Assembly: GCA_036365515.1 (NCBI GenBank)
Contig: CM070874.1
Span: 100,087,942 to 100,151,941 of the forward strand
Length of the DNA: 64,000 nucleotides
Direction of reading: 5' to 3'
Source of the DNA: Torymus aiolomorphi
Taxonomy: Eukaryota > Arthropoda > Insecta > Hymenoptera > Torymidae
The translations under genes were made by a program, and so were the position numbers. A model generated the notes under the pieces. It saw only the letters and a program-made list of their open reading frames with translations, was not told the origin of the DNA and ran no database searches. This document shows positions 11,834 to 38,329 of this stretch, piece after piece (the stretch's first letter is position 1; each line of letters opens with the position of its first letter).

Positions 11834-11923
<90 letters not shown>
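11834..11923. repeat. (AT)n microsatellite
   Basis: About 90 bp of uninterrupted AT dinucleotides. Confidence 0.95.
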
Positions 11924-11925
<2 letters not shown>

Positions 11926-12377
11926 CAAAATTTTTAATACGAAAAAATATAAAGTCGTATATTTTTTATAATGTTAAATATTATGTACATATGTAATACC
12001 TGTAATAACATTTTAATGGCAATATATTATATTTCATATATGTATACTGACTTAAGATTATTATTTTGTTACAACAGAAAGAAACTCTGAATTGAAGAAT
12101 AATGTATAATTTTACTTTTTATTTAATTTTTATTTTTAATAAGATTCCCAATTTGTAGTTATCTGTGATTCTTTAAAGTGATTCAAGCTACTTTAATCAA
12201 ATTAATTATTATTCCTCACAGCGTGCGGAAACGAACTTTTCGTATCTTGTGGGGAAAAATAGCGTACGCTATACGTGTGCGTAAAGCAGGCGATGGTACA
12301 CGCGCGTTGCCGCTCTCCCTGCGCTCGAGCAGCAATCTCCGCGCTTACGATAACCGCCTACTTTCTGCACTTGTAGC

Positions 12378-13617
12378 GTAATGTACTATTTTAATGTAGT
12401 CTTTAAAGTCTTAGTAGTCAATATAAATGGCTTTATTTACATCAGTAAATAATATACATATATATACAAATGTGGGCTACATACTACATAAAATAACTGA
12501 TTTTTTAATTTTTACATTTTATATTTATTCAAGTAGCTTTGTAGTTTCTTTTCTTGGTTTTTACTTCAATAAGTTGATTTTCTAACAGTTCGTGTGTAAC
12601 CCACATATGACTGTATCGATCCCAAATAGAACTGCATGATTCTGTCTATATCACCGATACTTCTGAAATTTTGAGTATCATGTTTTGGGATTGAAATGAT
12701 TCGACACACATTTTCTTGTTTCTCGATTGTATTAAAATTGCATCGAATCTGCAATGCACAAAATGTCTTACCTAATTCTGACTCAGACATTATTTTGCTA
12801 ACGTTATTTATAAAGTGCTGCTGTTTCATGAATTTTTAAAATTTGTTAACTAAACAATACGGTGGAAATACATACACATGCGTACATGAGAGATTCTGTA
12901 ATGTTGTAATTGGAGAGACAAAAAGGATTTCCACTTCTTATTATTCAGTATTTTCAAATTATCATTCACTACCATCGTAATGCATGAAAGTTTTTCAGGA
13001 TATTATTATATTTCTTTATCTTTCCAAAGACAAAATTACAGAAACTCAAACATATTGTTGAGTAGGTATTTCCACCTGCAATCAAAAGAAAACAAAGGAA
13101 AGTCGGGTTTTTAAGAATGATAACTTTTTTTCAAAAGCGCATTGTTCAGCAATAACTTGATATTCAATGCATTTCTGAATTTTTAAAAAAAAATTTCTTT
13201 TAGGGGGTGGAATATGGCTTGCAACTTAGTAACATTATGTATTGTTTAGTCCAAAAATTTTAAAAGCTCGTGGAACCGCAGCAGTTTGAAAATAATGTTA
13301 CAAAAATTAATTCCAATGTCAAAATTTGGGAAGTAATTTGGGCATTACAGATTGGATGCAATTTTAATACAATCGAAAAACAAGAATAGTTGTGAAATCT
13401 TTTCAATAGTAAAAAGTCATACTCAAATTTCAAAAGTATCTGCGTAATCGAGATAATCCTGCTGTTCTATTGAAGATGGATACAGCCATTTGTGGGTAAC
13501 TTTATATATTTGAATAATGTCAAAAGACAAAAATCATTTATTGCATGTGTATGTGCTCGCCCGCGTTTGTGTATGAATATTATTTACTGATGTAAACAAA
13601 GAATAGTACATTACGAT
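12378..13617. mobile_element. Long inverted repeat, outer ends CGTAATGTACTATT
   Basis: The left arm (about 12420-12900) read on the minus strand closely matches the right arm (about 13200-13600) on the plus strand. Shared phrases include GCAATTTTAATACAATCGA, TCAAAATTTC/TCAAATTTCAAAAG and TACATCAGTAAATAATAT read inversely. An 87-codon open frame on the minus strand (12566-12829) lies entirely in the left arm; the right arm carries the same frame with stops. The outer ends are CGTAATGTACTATT and its inverse. Possibly two fused copies of an element or a foldback element. Confidence 0.6.
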
Positions 13618-14577
13618 ACGGGTGTGGAAGGTGATTATTTATCGTATGAGACGTTTTTCACACGAGCGAAGCGAGTGCGAATAGTCGAATGCGGTAAAAA
13701 TCACCTTACGCACCAGTGTCGTACCGTATTTTACACCACGAGAGCCGAAAAATCGTATTAAAGTTATGATTTTGAGGTTAGAGTGGTGTAAATTTACATT
13801 ATCGACCATTGCCTACCTTATAAGGCAAATAAAAATCTGATTGCATTTAATATTTGTTTTTATCTTTCCATGGGCAGAATAGCAGTGTCCGACAAACATG
13901 GCTTAATAGTTATCCCTACTGAAAAATCTCACGTGAGATCTCAGGTGAGATTTTTCAGTAGGGATGTATATTCACTACCAAAATAAATTTAAAGCAAATA
14001 AAATAAATGTGATTTTAGAGAAAAATCCTTTTTTTCTGAAAATTTTAGTTTTTAGTAAAGACTGCATATACTTTATCAGGCACTAGGCGAATGAGCGTTA
14101 AACTGACCGGGAGAGGATTAGACCACCTAATCATGTATTCGGCTCAAACTTTGGGATGTTTTTGGAGGTAGAAATATGTAGAAATCCGTAATATTAGTTC
14201 CTAACACTAACAAATTAGGGTGAGGATCTTTTTAGTATTTATGTCAGAAAAAAATTAAAACGCTTCTACTTAAAACTGTAACCATTTACTCTTGGAATAT
14301 TATTTGAAGAAACGAGCTTTCTGAAGTTACAAGTTCAATCTTGAGCAATAAAAATGCACTGTTAAACCTTTTATATTCGTTTATTGACTTTATACCACTC
14401 TAACCACAAAATCATAACTTTAATATTTTATTCGGCTCTCGAGGTATAAAATAATGTACTACACTGGTGCGTAAGGTGATTTTTACCGCATTCGACTTTT
14501 CTCACTCGCTTCGCTCGTGTGAAAAACGTCTCATGCGATAAATAATCACCTTCCACACCCGTATCGTAATGTACTAT
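13605..14577. mobile_element. TIR element with arms of about 190 bp, AGTACATTACG family
   Basis: The left end AGTACATTACGATACGGGTG is inverted at the right end (CCCGTATCGTAATGTACT). The arms also share AGGTGATTATTTATCG, the ACACGAGCGAAGCGAGTG core, CACCAGTG, and TATGATTTTGAGGTTAGAGT adjoining the inner edge. No ORF inside. Single-arm relatives occur at 26893-27075 and 57694-57850. Confidence 0.75.
13912..13965. repeat. Perfect 21-bp hairpin
   Basis: ATCCCTACTGAAAAATCTCA plus C is exactly inverted after a 12-base loop. It lies near the middle of the TIR element at 13605-14577 and may be a smaller nested insertion. Confidence 0.7.
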
Positions 14578-14818
14578 TATACAAATTTTGTTGCATTTTC
14601 GTTGTTCATCTTCAAATTTTTATAAGATTAGAAAGAATGATTTTTTTTTCTATTCTGGCAAAAGCAAATAAAAACGCGTTTTCTCTAGTTTAATATTCTC
14701 TTTCTAAAGTGATATTTAAGACAATTTGAATAAGAGGTTTTTCAAATAAAACGAAGCTAAAAATGTCCAGAACATGAGTTTTTTTTACCATTACGGTCTT
14801 ATATGTCGGATAAGTACA

Positions 14819-15328
14819 TAGGGTAACTGAAGGTATTATTGCGATCTATTTTGTTAGGTTAGTTTCAAACTGATCGATCTCGTCCGAATGTAAACATATC
14901 AATCTGCGGTTTTATGCTAATGAAACTTTAATGTAGTATCTATGTATAAAGCTATAATTTTATAGCCAAAAGTATTTAACTAACTTGTGAAAAGAATATT
15001 AAAAGGTACATCTCTGTGCTGGTATTATTGCGGCATGAAGATATTATTGCGCAGATATTATTGTGCCATGTTAAAGCATAGGGACGACCGCAATAATACC
15101 AGCTGCGCATGCGTATTAAACATGTAGGTATTACTGCGGTTTGGCGATTAAAAGTAAAATATACACGTTATATTTGTGTTAAAAGATTAACGATTAAGAT
15201 GTATTTAACAATTTAAATGAATAATACGTAAAAAAATTAGGTCTAAAAGTATCATAAACTGTAGTTTTATGCGAAATTCTGTAAACGCAATAATACCTGC
15301 AACCGCAAGAATACCTTCAGTTACCCTA
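14819..15328. mobile_element. TIR element with TAGGGTAACTGAAGG ends
   Basis: The left end TAGGGTAACTGAAGGTATTA is inverted at the right end (AATACCTTCAGTTACCCTA), about 25 bp with one mismatch. Internally the phrase GGTATTATTGCGG recurs several times in both orientations. About 510 bp. A 63-codon minus frame inside is not convincing. Confidence 0.7.
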
Positions 15329-15880
15329 TATCTACATGCAAAAACATAGCCTAAAATTTGAACATAAACCATTATCCGGTAGTCTGACCCTCTCATAGTC
15401 AGTTAAACGCGCTCTTTCACTCTTCCATCATATTCGAATAAAAATTAAAAAGTGCATGACATGCAGTTTTAACTAAAATATGGTCTTTTGAGAAAAATGT
15501 ATTTTTCTTAAATATGCATGTTTCCCAAAAACCCTATTTTTCTTTTCTTTTCATGATTTTTTTTTCTGTGATAAGAGGAATATACATACCTATCAAACCA
15601 TGTTTGTCGTATACCGTTCTTCTGATTTACCAAAATCATTGTATATTAGGTAATTTTAAAACAAATATACTAGAATTAAATGAGCTTAGTCTATAACTTT
15701 TAAACAATGTCTTAAATGCTATAAATGTTAAAACAGACAAATTAGGGGAATGGCCCTATTTCCTTCATTTTAATATTATTAATATTATTCTATTACTGAC
15801 ATAAGTTATCACAGACAATATAAAATTATCTTTTTTTAAACTAATTTAAATTAATCATATTTAACTAATGCTGAGATTAA
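15329..15880. other. AT-rich sequence
   Basis: Nothing recognised; short open stretches only. Confidence 0.4.
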
Positions 15881-17582
15881 CAAGGTGAAAATTTCAAATC
15901 ATCTGAAACATGGTTAAATTTGTTCAAAATAATGAAAAAAACACAGAAACCAATTTTTAATGCGATATATGCAAATGTTCAAAAGTTATTCTAACCTCAA
16001 AATTTCGAAATTTTGATTTTTTTTATTAAAAGACAATTTTCATGAATTTTTTTGGTTAAAAATTTGAAATTTTTTGTATAGCACATTGCATGGGAAAAAG
16101 TTTGTAAATTGTGAGTAAAATTGGGTAGAATTTTTGGTTAGATTGATGCAATGAAAATTTTCAATGTACCGGTGAAAAAAGACTTTTAAAATGAGATCCC
16201 AATGCTACGTATGGTTCAAAAACATTCAGCTCGGTATTAAAATTTTCCTTCGCTCAAAATCTACAGAATAAGACCTTGATGAATTTGGGATCATTTTTTT
16301 GTAAAAAGTTACAGAAGGTTATAGCAATTAAAATGGTAAAAAAAGATTGAAAAAACACTTGAATGGGGTTTTATGTTGATTATCCGTTGAAGCACATATT
16401 GACAAATAACTAAGTAGGTGTCATCTATACAATATTACTGTTTTAACAGTACTTCTCAATGAGTACCATCTACAATAGACCATTAATTTATGATATGGTT
16501 GTCACAATTAAAATTAACATGAAATTAATAAATCACAATTTAAAGCATATCTGTCAATTCTTGAAAGAAAATTTTTTTCTTGTCAAAACTTTATTATTCA
16601 AATTTGATGTGTAAGTTATACTTCCAACTCTTAGGTAGAAAACTAGATTTAGAGTATTTTAGGCCTTGTCCGATGAAAATTTGTCGAGAAGACCAATTTT
16701 ACTTACAATTAGAGATATTGCGTTGCGTTGCCAAGATTTTTCCTTTGGTTTAATTTTTAAAAGCAAATACTCGACAAATTGTCATCGGAAAAGGCCTAAA
16801 ATACTCTAAATTCATCTAGTTTCCTATCTAAGAGTTGAAAATATAACTTACACATCAAATTTTAATAATAAAGTTTTGACAAGAAAAACATTTTCTTTCA
16901 AGAATTGACAGATATGCTTTAAATTGTGATTTATTAATTTCATGTTAATTTTAATTGTAACAACCATATCATAAATTAATGGTCTATTGTAGATCGTACT
17001 CATTGAGAAGTACTGTTAAAACCGTAATATTGTATAGATGACACCTACTTAGTTATTTGTCAATATGTGCTTCAACGGATAATCAACATAAAACCCCATT
17101 CAAGTGTTTTTTCAACCTTTTTTTTACCATTTTAATTGCTTTAACCTTCTGTAACTTTTTACAAAAAAATGATCCCAAATTAATCAAGGTCTTATTCTGT
17201 AGACTTTGAGCGAAGGAAAATTTTAATACCCAGCTGAATGTTTTTGAACCATACGTAGTACTGGGATCACATTTTAAAGGTCTTTTTTCACCGGTACATT
17301 GAAAATTTTCATTGCATCAATCTAACCAAAAATTCTACCCAATTTTACTCACAATTTACAAACTTTTTCCCATGCAATGTGCTATACAAAAAATTTCAAA
17401 TTTTTAACCAAAAAAATTCATGAAAATTGTCTTTTAATCAAAAAAATCAAAATTTCGAAATTTTGAGGTTAGAATAACTTTTGAACATTTGAATATATCG
17501 CACTAAAAATTGGTTTCTGTGTTTTTTTCATTATTTTGAACAAATTTAACCATGTTTCAGATGATTTGAAATTTTCACCTTG
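15881..17582. mobile_element. 1.7-kb long-armed palindrome (foldback-like)
   Basis: CAAGGTGAAAATTTCAAATC at the left is exactly inverted at 17563-17582. The arms, about 820 bp each, match nearly base for base over their whole length (for example CTAACCTCAAAATTTCGAAA, ACTTAGTTATTTGTCAATAT inverted). The spacer near 16690-16770 is short and contains GCGTTGCGTTGCC. No ORF in either arm. Confidence 0.85.
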
Positions 17583-17943
17583 CTCAGTTGACCTGAAATT
17601 ACCCATATACATATATATATATATATATCGCTATCGTGTCGTTCTTACTACAAACATTCACGGACTACCTACTACTAATAAATTATAATAAAAAATAACT
17701 CACTATACATATATAAAACATATCACTATAAAAATGTTATTACTTTTACTTGCGCCTGCTCCTCTTCGACGTCTTTTTTTTTTTGGAATCTGCTCTGCTT
17801 CTACATCACAAATAAAAATTTACTTTATGAAAATATACTTTATGACATCTTCAATATTTATATTACTTCAACATTAGTCTTTTTTTTTACTTTACTACAG
17901 CTTCAAAACAATATTTCCAATTCTTGATACGTTTCTTTATACA
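17583..17943. other. AT-rich sequence with a short (AT)n tract
   Basis: An (AT)n tract at about 17603-17630; otherwise nothing recognised. Confidence 0.4.
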
Positions 17944-20708
17944 TTAAGGGAAGAGGGTACCGAATTTTGCCCAAAAAATCTATTTTTTTTTTTTTATCAT
18001 TTTAAACTATTTTTTAGCCATTTTTCTACCCGAAAACCTACTCCAAATGTCATAATTTTCATATAGTTATTTAATTTGATTTATTTTAACATTTATCGTT
18101 AGAAACACAATTTATCGTTTTTTGCATTTTTTATTATACTTTTCTCTTTTTGACAAATCCAGTTCATGTACAATTATACCTCTCTACGTCGCTAATTTCC
18201 CTTTCAAACTACACAATTACTATTCAATTTTGAATATTTAAACTTAGTTTGCTTATATATTTTTATAAATAAATCGTCCAGATGTTATATTAAACTCCAT
18301 TTGGATCGAGCCATCTATATCGACTACGGCCCGTTCGTTACACGCAATAAGGAACAGGGAACAGGTATAGTACATGGGTACTATATCTATATACATAAGA
18401 TACAAGTGCTGTTCCTCATATACATATATATATAGATATAGTAACCTATGTTACTGGCTGTATCTGTTCCGTTCCTTTTTGTACATAGCGGGTTATTGTA
18501 CATTTGTGGTTATTCACGTTTATTGTGTTTGAGTTGATAAAAAAATCGTATATATTATCCTCAAAAATTTGTTAAGTTTGGCTGCTGTAAAATTGTAATT
18601 AAAATCCATTGAATAAGTTTAATAACATTATCACACAATATTAATATTTAATTGATAATTAAATAATAATAAAATATCATTATTAAAAAGTGTTTGCTTC
18701 TTGTAAATAATCAATTTAGTTTGGAAAATGCAAATTTTATCCAGTAAGTGGCATGTGCCAAGAAGCAAATATGTTTCAAAAAAAAAAAAAAGAAAAAAAA
18801 ATGAAAATGATGGTGGATAAACGAAAAAATTGTTAACGATAGAGGCCCTGAAAAGACAGCTGTGAAAACAAAACTAAACAGCCCTGTTGATATAAGTGAA
18901 AGTGATGAATTCATTCTGGTTCACACAAGTTTCTTTTGTAATTTTTAAAAAGAAACAATTTGTAGTGCTTGTTCTAGAAAATGTGATAGTGCTTCAATAA
19001 CTGAGAGAAATAGATAATTGTGTGTAAAACTAGTGCTATACTGTAAAAATTGTGAAACTGTTATCAGAGAAAATTGTACAAGTGCATGAATGGAATCTAC
19101 AAATAATAGACAAACAGCATTTCTGGTGAACCGAAAAGCTGTAGAATATACCAATGATATTCAGAATATAACTTTTGGTTTGAAGCTCACAAGTAGTCAA
19201 GAGGGTAATGCCAATTATGTGGGTGCTTCTGGTAGTATGGAAGTCCAGGCTGCTATGAACATTTGGAGTTGCTTGGTTCGAAAGAATGGTATGAAGCATT
19301 TAACACTTCTGTCTGATGGAGATGCAAAAAGTTGGACTCGGCTTAATGAAGTGGCACCTTATGGAAAATCTATTTTAATATAATAAGAAGAATGCATCAA
19401 CCATGTAGAAAAGCAAATGGGTAATTAAAGGCCTCAGAGAACTTGCTACTAAAGAAAAGCTTGGTGCAAAGTCAGATGGAGCGCTTACAGTTACTAAAAT
19501 TAATGAGTTACAGAAATATTACAGAAGAGCAATTGTGAATAATACGTATGATTTGAAGAGTGTACAAGATGCCATCCAAGCTAGTTTATGCCATTGTTCG
19601 TTGAAAGACCAAAGACCTATAGCAGATGTCCAAAGGGTTCTTCATCATGGTGTTTTTTTTTTTAATAAAGGAGAATGAAACAGATCAAAGAGAGTATTGG
19701 CATATTCCAAAATATCAGAGAAGCTTTATTGTGCAGAGAAAGAGAAACAAGCCAAGCGTACAGACTATGGAGCTGGTGAACATTAACCGGTAAATAATTG
19801 TTTGATACCTAATTTATATAATTTTTCATTAAAATATGTTCGCTTATGTTTCAAGTCATTTTTAAGCATGATTAGTTTTTGTAATTGTTTGTGTAGTTTG
19901 GTGCAACCAGTTTTGATGTACGGGTTTGAGTTTTTTGGGTTCATTTTCTAGAAAATATTTACTGCAAAATTGCATTGAGACTTTTAGGTTGCACCTAAAT
20001 TTAAAAATTCCTGTTCCACCATAAAATCATTAAAAATACAAGTTTTTTAATAAATAAAAAGTAATTTATGACTTATTAGCAATAGAAAAAATAAAATCAG
20101 CTTTTGACTAATAGTGCAATGTAAATTTCTTTATTTGGGTGCCAAAAAATGTATCTGCGAACTGGCACACATTGATCGAAAGCCATTGCGCTAAATGCTA
20201 ACTGAATATATACCTTTTTTACAGGTGTTTTGGCCAGTGCAGCTTATAAAATCTCTACAATTGGACCAAAAGAGGTTTTTATGGGCTACTTTTTGTATAT
20301 AATCCTCTCTTAAAAAAGTGATGGAGGAAATCTGTCATCACAATAAGACTGTTTTGATTGGTTGTTGCTGGCTCATTTGATTGGTCTACATAGAATAAGC
20401 GCCAAAATCGAGTATGTTTGAATTTTGAAGATTGGATTCTTGACTTTGAATATTTAAAACTGAATAGTATAAGAAAAACTTTGATTTTATTTATGAGACT
20501 TACGTTATTATCGTATAATTTAAACTATTTAAACAAACTTTTAAAATGAAACTTGATCATGTTCATAACCTCAAAAACAAAAAAACAAAGAGATAAATGA
20601 TACGCGCGAAGCGCGCTAAAAGTAGCTAGTATTGTATATTTTTCAATAAAAAAATAATTTCCCTCAATAATAAAAAAAATTGGCCTCTCCTGTACCCTCT
20701 TCTCTTAA
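17944..20708 (+). mobile_element. Candidate Mutator-type element with partial TIRs
   Basis: TTAAGGGAAGAGGGTAC at the left is inverted at the right end as GTACCCTCTTCTCTTAA (16 of 17 positions). Between them lies the transposase remnant at 18700-19790. The long flanks contain a near-palindromic TATA-rich stretch at 18355-18480 and a GCGCGAAGCGCGC core at 20604-20616. The termini are short, so the boundary is tentative. Confidence 0.45.
18700..19790 (+). pseudogene. Mutator-like transposase remnant
   Basis: A 97-codon frame (19090-19383) contains the phrases GSMEVQAAMNIW and LSDGDAKSW. These match the catalytic region of the Mutator-like transposase domain common in cnidarian and arthropod genomes, where a small-residue SMEV motif precedes an Asp-containing SDGD motif. 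Homology continues after a stop at 19381 in the next frames (EECINHV, then LGAKSDGALTVTKINELQKY and YRRAIVNN), to about 19660. Upstream, cysteine pairs (CSACSRKC, CKNCETVI) resemble the family's N-terminal Cys-rich region. Several stops and frame changes make it non-functional. Recognition is from memory of the family, not a search. Confidence 0.6.
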
Positions 20709-21204
20709 GCGGAACCGATTTTAAAAATCAGGTAATTATTAATTATGATATATAACAATAGGTAAATAAAATTAATAATAAAATTTAATAATTTAAAATC
20801 TGATTAATGGTGTAGAATAGTTATAAATATTCAATTTTGTTCAGAAATCTGCCGCGTTCAATATATAAAAATATATATTAGGAAAATCTCCAAGAAATTT
20901 CAGCTTATTTGGTTAAGTGCTTCCACTTAACCAAATACACAACAATCTACAACAACTGAGCCAACATGCAATAAAGTGTGAGAATTAAGTGGTTATTACA
21001 AACTTGCAAATCAAGATGAAGGTGTCTTTAAATGTTGTTTTACGTATTTTTTAATGTAATATTGTTTTTAATGTGTGCATTAAAAAATACTGGATTAATT
21101 AAAGCAAATCTTATTTTTTTAGTATTTAATTAAGGCTTACACTCTTAATCAATTAAAATAGAAAATAAAAATTATTGTTTGAATCAAATATTTAAAATAC
21201 ATAC
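20709..21204. other. 3' flank of the MULE-like gene
   Basis: AT-rich. The stop codon and polyadenylation signal of the minus-strand gene at 21205-35523 should lie here or further down. A weak candidate acceptor is followed by an early in-frame TAA near 21130, but I cannot fix the last exon. Confidence 0.3.
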
Positions 21205-35523
<14,319 letters not shown>

Positions 35524-35529
35524 CTATAG

Positions 35530-36540
35530 TTATTATAAATAAATTATCTTACAAAGTTAGTATTGAAATTAAATCAATAAACAGCATGAAAAATATATAA
35601 TTTTAATGTGGTAAATTAACTGTAATTCATAAAGCAAATACAAACAAACATAAAATTAATATAGTTTAGGCTATAGCTAAGCAAGCCCCCCCCCCCGCCC
35701 AGTTCGCCCGCACGTGGTAATATAACTGCACCCGTTGTTATTCCGTTCGCACGAAATCATAATTCTCGTATTATTTTGCACCTTTATTAAGATTATGAAT
35801 ATAGAATAGTTATTTTCGATACAAGTGCGAAAAAGTGATTTTATCACTTGCACCGACATTTGCGCCCGAGCGAAGCGATGGTTTAATTCTCACTCGCGTA
35901 TCGAACACAATTTTTTTATACAATGTGTGCAAAGTTCGATTTAGCGCATGCTCTTTTATTCGAGCCTGCGCAAAGTGGACACTTTCTTTGGGCAAAATGA
36001 TTCGACCATAAATTTCAGAGATATTTGAGGTTAAAAATTTTTTGACACTTTTTTAAAATCGTAATTTCTTGAGAACGGCTCTATTTATCTGAATGGGGTG
36101 GGTGGCATTCGAAAGAGAATTAAAATACCTATATTTTATAAAGAAAAATTAATTTTCTATCTATCACGGTTCTTTAGTTATCATTCAAAACAAAAACGTG
36201 TTTTTTTTTTTAAACTCATAACTCCCTAATGACGTTATCATCATCATTATATTATAAAAGTATATAGTATTTGCGTCAAAATGTAATATGTTTGTTCAAG
36301 GTTGAATTAAAAAAAAATGAAATTTTATCAGCTCAAAAAAATAAAAATTAATTTAATTATAATTATGCAATAAATTAAAAAAAAGAAAATATAAATTTTG
36401 TTATTAAAAATTAATTAAAGGAATCAACAAATTAAGGTTGAGGAAGCTACGGGCCAATAAATTGGCAGCGGTTTTTTTGTTTAAGGGGGTAACTACAGTT
36501 AAAATTTTTTTTGTTTGGATTCACCTAAAAAATAAAAATT
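35530..36540. other. Non-coding with short palindromes and dispersed repeats
   Basis: Poly-C at 35687-35698. AAGTGATTTTATCACTT palindrome near 35833 and a GAGCGAAGCGATGG core near 35868. CTATCTATCACGGTTCTTT near 36165 matches the repeat at 8060. GGGCCAATAAATTGGCAGCG motif at 36441-36480. No gene. Confidence 0.4.
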
Positions 36541-36553
36541 TTTATCAGTAATG

Positions 36554-36559
<6 letters not shown>

Positions 36560-36611
<52 letters not shown>

Positions 36612-36632
36612 CACACACACACACACATACAT

Positions 36633-36667
<35 letters not shown>

Positions 36668-36668
36668 T
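36560..36668. repeat. (CA)n microsatellite
   Basis: About 110 bp of CA dinucleotides with a CATA block near 36630. Confidence 0.95.
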
Positions 36669-36714
36669 ATATATACATATAATTTGTAATAATTATTAAA
36701 AAATTTATTTACAG

Positions 36715-37069
36715 ATTCTTTACATGACCAGAAGGGCCGTTAGCGAAGACTTTTATAAGGATGCTGCAAAAAAGATTTTGAAAGGTCTTCTGTCGAAAAA
36801 TGTGCAGCTACAGTATTCTGCATGTGGTCGTGTCATTAACGGGACGTCAAAGAAAAATTTCAGCGCTACAAATACTTTCAGTATTATGATTAGTATGTAT
36901 TCTAATATAAATTTTCAATCTAACATAAATATTATATTCTTATTTTTCAGAGTTATTAGAAGAAAAATACCCTTCAAACAAGTCGCTGATCGTTTCTTAT
37001 ATTTCTAGATGGTTTTCTGGAGCGCCTGATAGAGATGGGGGAAAATCTCTGAGGAAGAAGAAAGACTAA
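36715..37069 (+). CDS. 3' end of a plus-strand gene, unknown function (2 exons)
   Basis: Exon 36715-36892 (acceptor TTTACAG, donor ATTA/GTATGT) and exon 36951-37069 (acceptor TTTTTCAG, stop TAA at 37067) join in phase 1 to give 98 codons. The protein reads MTRRAVSEDFYKDAAKK, LQYSACGRVINGTSKKNFSA, then LLEEKYPSNKSLIVSYISRW, FSGAPDRDGGKSLRKKKD. The basic RDGG...RKKK end recalls insect hypothetical proteins of the DUF4806/BEN-associated kind; I am not sure. The first ATG is at 36724, but the frame is open to the acceptor, so upstream exons probably exist; none was found. An AATAAA follows near 37122. Confidence 0.55.
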
Positions 37070-37273
37070 ATCGTTCTAACACTAACGTGCTTACATTTTC
37101 TTATATTTGTAATTTATGGTTAAATAAAAATTTATTAAAAAATATAGTTAGATAATGTAATTTTTTATATATTAATAACACTATAATATTAATTTTATTT
37201 TAAAAATATTAACAGCTAATTTCTTAATTATTTTATATTTTTTTGTGAAATGTATATTTTGTATAGAAATTCG

Positions 37274-37450
37274 TTTTCATTACCTTTCATCACGGGCAAT
37301 ATACACATGATGTTGCAGGGCCAGTAATGGCATTCTGTACTTCGACAGTACTGATATAAAGGCATTCATTTTCATTACGGGCAATATGCGCATAACCTTA
37401 CAGGGCCAGTAACCGTGTTCTGTACTTCGTCAGTATTGAAAGGATTTATT
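37274..37450. repeat. Tandem duplication, unit about 90-100 bp
   Basis: CACGGGCAATATACACATGA...CAGGGCCAGTAATGG...TCTGTACTTCGACAGTACTG is followed by a diverged second copy (ACGGGCAATATGCGCAT...CAGGGCCAGTAACCG...TCTGTACTTCGTCAGTATTG). Confidence 0.6.
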
Positions 37451-37609
37451 GGTTTCTTCTTAACATACCAGTATTGGATCAGTGATGGGCCAAGACTGGG
37501 AATCAGTACTGCCACTTTAGCAATCTGTACTGATCCAGTATTGGGCCACGAGTGCATTTCCCCTTGGGGAGAGTTGCGACATAATGATCGATCTCATCGA
37601 ACTTCGGTA

Positions 37610-38326
37610 CACGGAGAGAAATTTTGTAGTGAAAATTACAAATATTCGAGACAAAATTACCAGTTTCTATGGTAATGGATGGACAGACTGACAATTTCAA
37701 ACTTTTTACCAAAGTGCCTTGGTAAAATTTTTTTAGTTAATTTAAATTAAAAAAATTAACTTTTTTTATCCATATTGATGGATATATAGCATTTTAATAT
37801 AGAAATAGAAACAGAAACAAGAATGAAAAAACATTAAACTGAAAAAAATTTTTACGGAAGCGGGATTCGATCCGACGATCTTTGGGTTGAGAGTCCGATG
37901 TTCTACCGACTGCGCCATGGAAGCTGTTACCAACAGTCATTTGAATCGCCGTTATTACTTACTGAAAATATGTGTATTGTTTTCATTTTAACGTCGTGCA
38001 CGCCTCTAGTATCAATCTTCTGAAACACAATAATGCGCAGTGCGCATGCGCGAGTACACAAATACCAGGTTATTTGGTATAATTTATCAGTTTTCTTAGT
38101 AAAAATTCTTAGGTTACCTTGTAAAAATGACTAGACCTCAATTTTTACTAGTGTGTCTGGTAATTTTTATTCAGATAATTTGGTATTTTTTTTAAGTGGT
38201 TATGGTAGTTTTTCCTGGGAAACTTATAAATTGTATTAGAAACCTGGGAATATCACGGCTTTTGACAGTCTATCCATGCGCTGCCAAGGCACCTTGGTAA
38301 TTTTTACTCTAAAATTTCTCTCCGTG
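37610..38326. mobile_element. CACGGAGAG TIR element with tRNA-like core, copy B
   Basis: Same family as 34740-35458 but in inverted orientation: 717 bp, TA target duplications at 37608 and 38327, the same ACCAAGGCAC / GTGCCTTGGT arms, NRF1-like GCGCATGCGC near 38042 and a tRNA-like core at 37853-37924. The two copies are close to identical over their length. Confidence 0.85.
37853..37924 (-). tRNA. tRNA-derived sequence inside TIR element, not functional
   Basis: Minus strand GCTTCCATGGCGCAGTCGGT (A box) and GGATCGAATCC (B box, closer to consensus than in copy A). Same loss of the acceptor stem as copy A. Confidence 0.5.
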
Positions 38327-38329
38327 TAT

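Noticed and set aside
11737..11937. ORF with YIYIYI run
   Set aside because: Translation of the (AT)n tract.
35677..35859. Minus ORF with Cys residues as a possible FLYWCH finger for the MULE-like gene
   Set aside because: Spacing of Cys/His does not fit the finger and no splice donor in the right phase was found.
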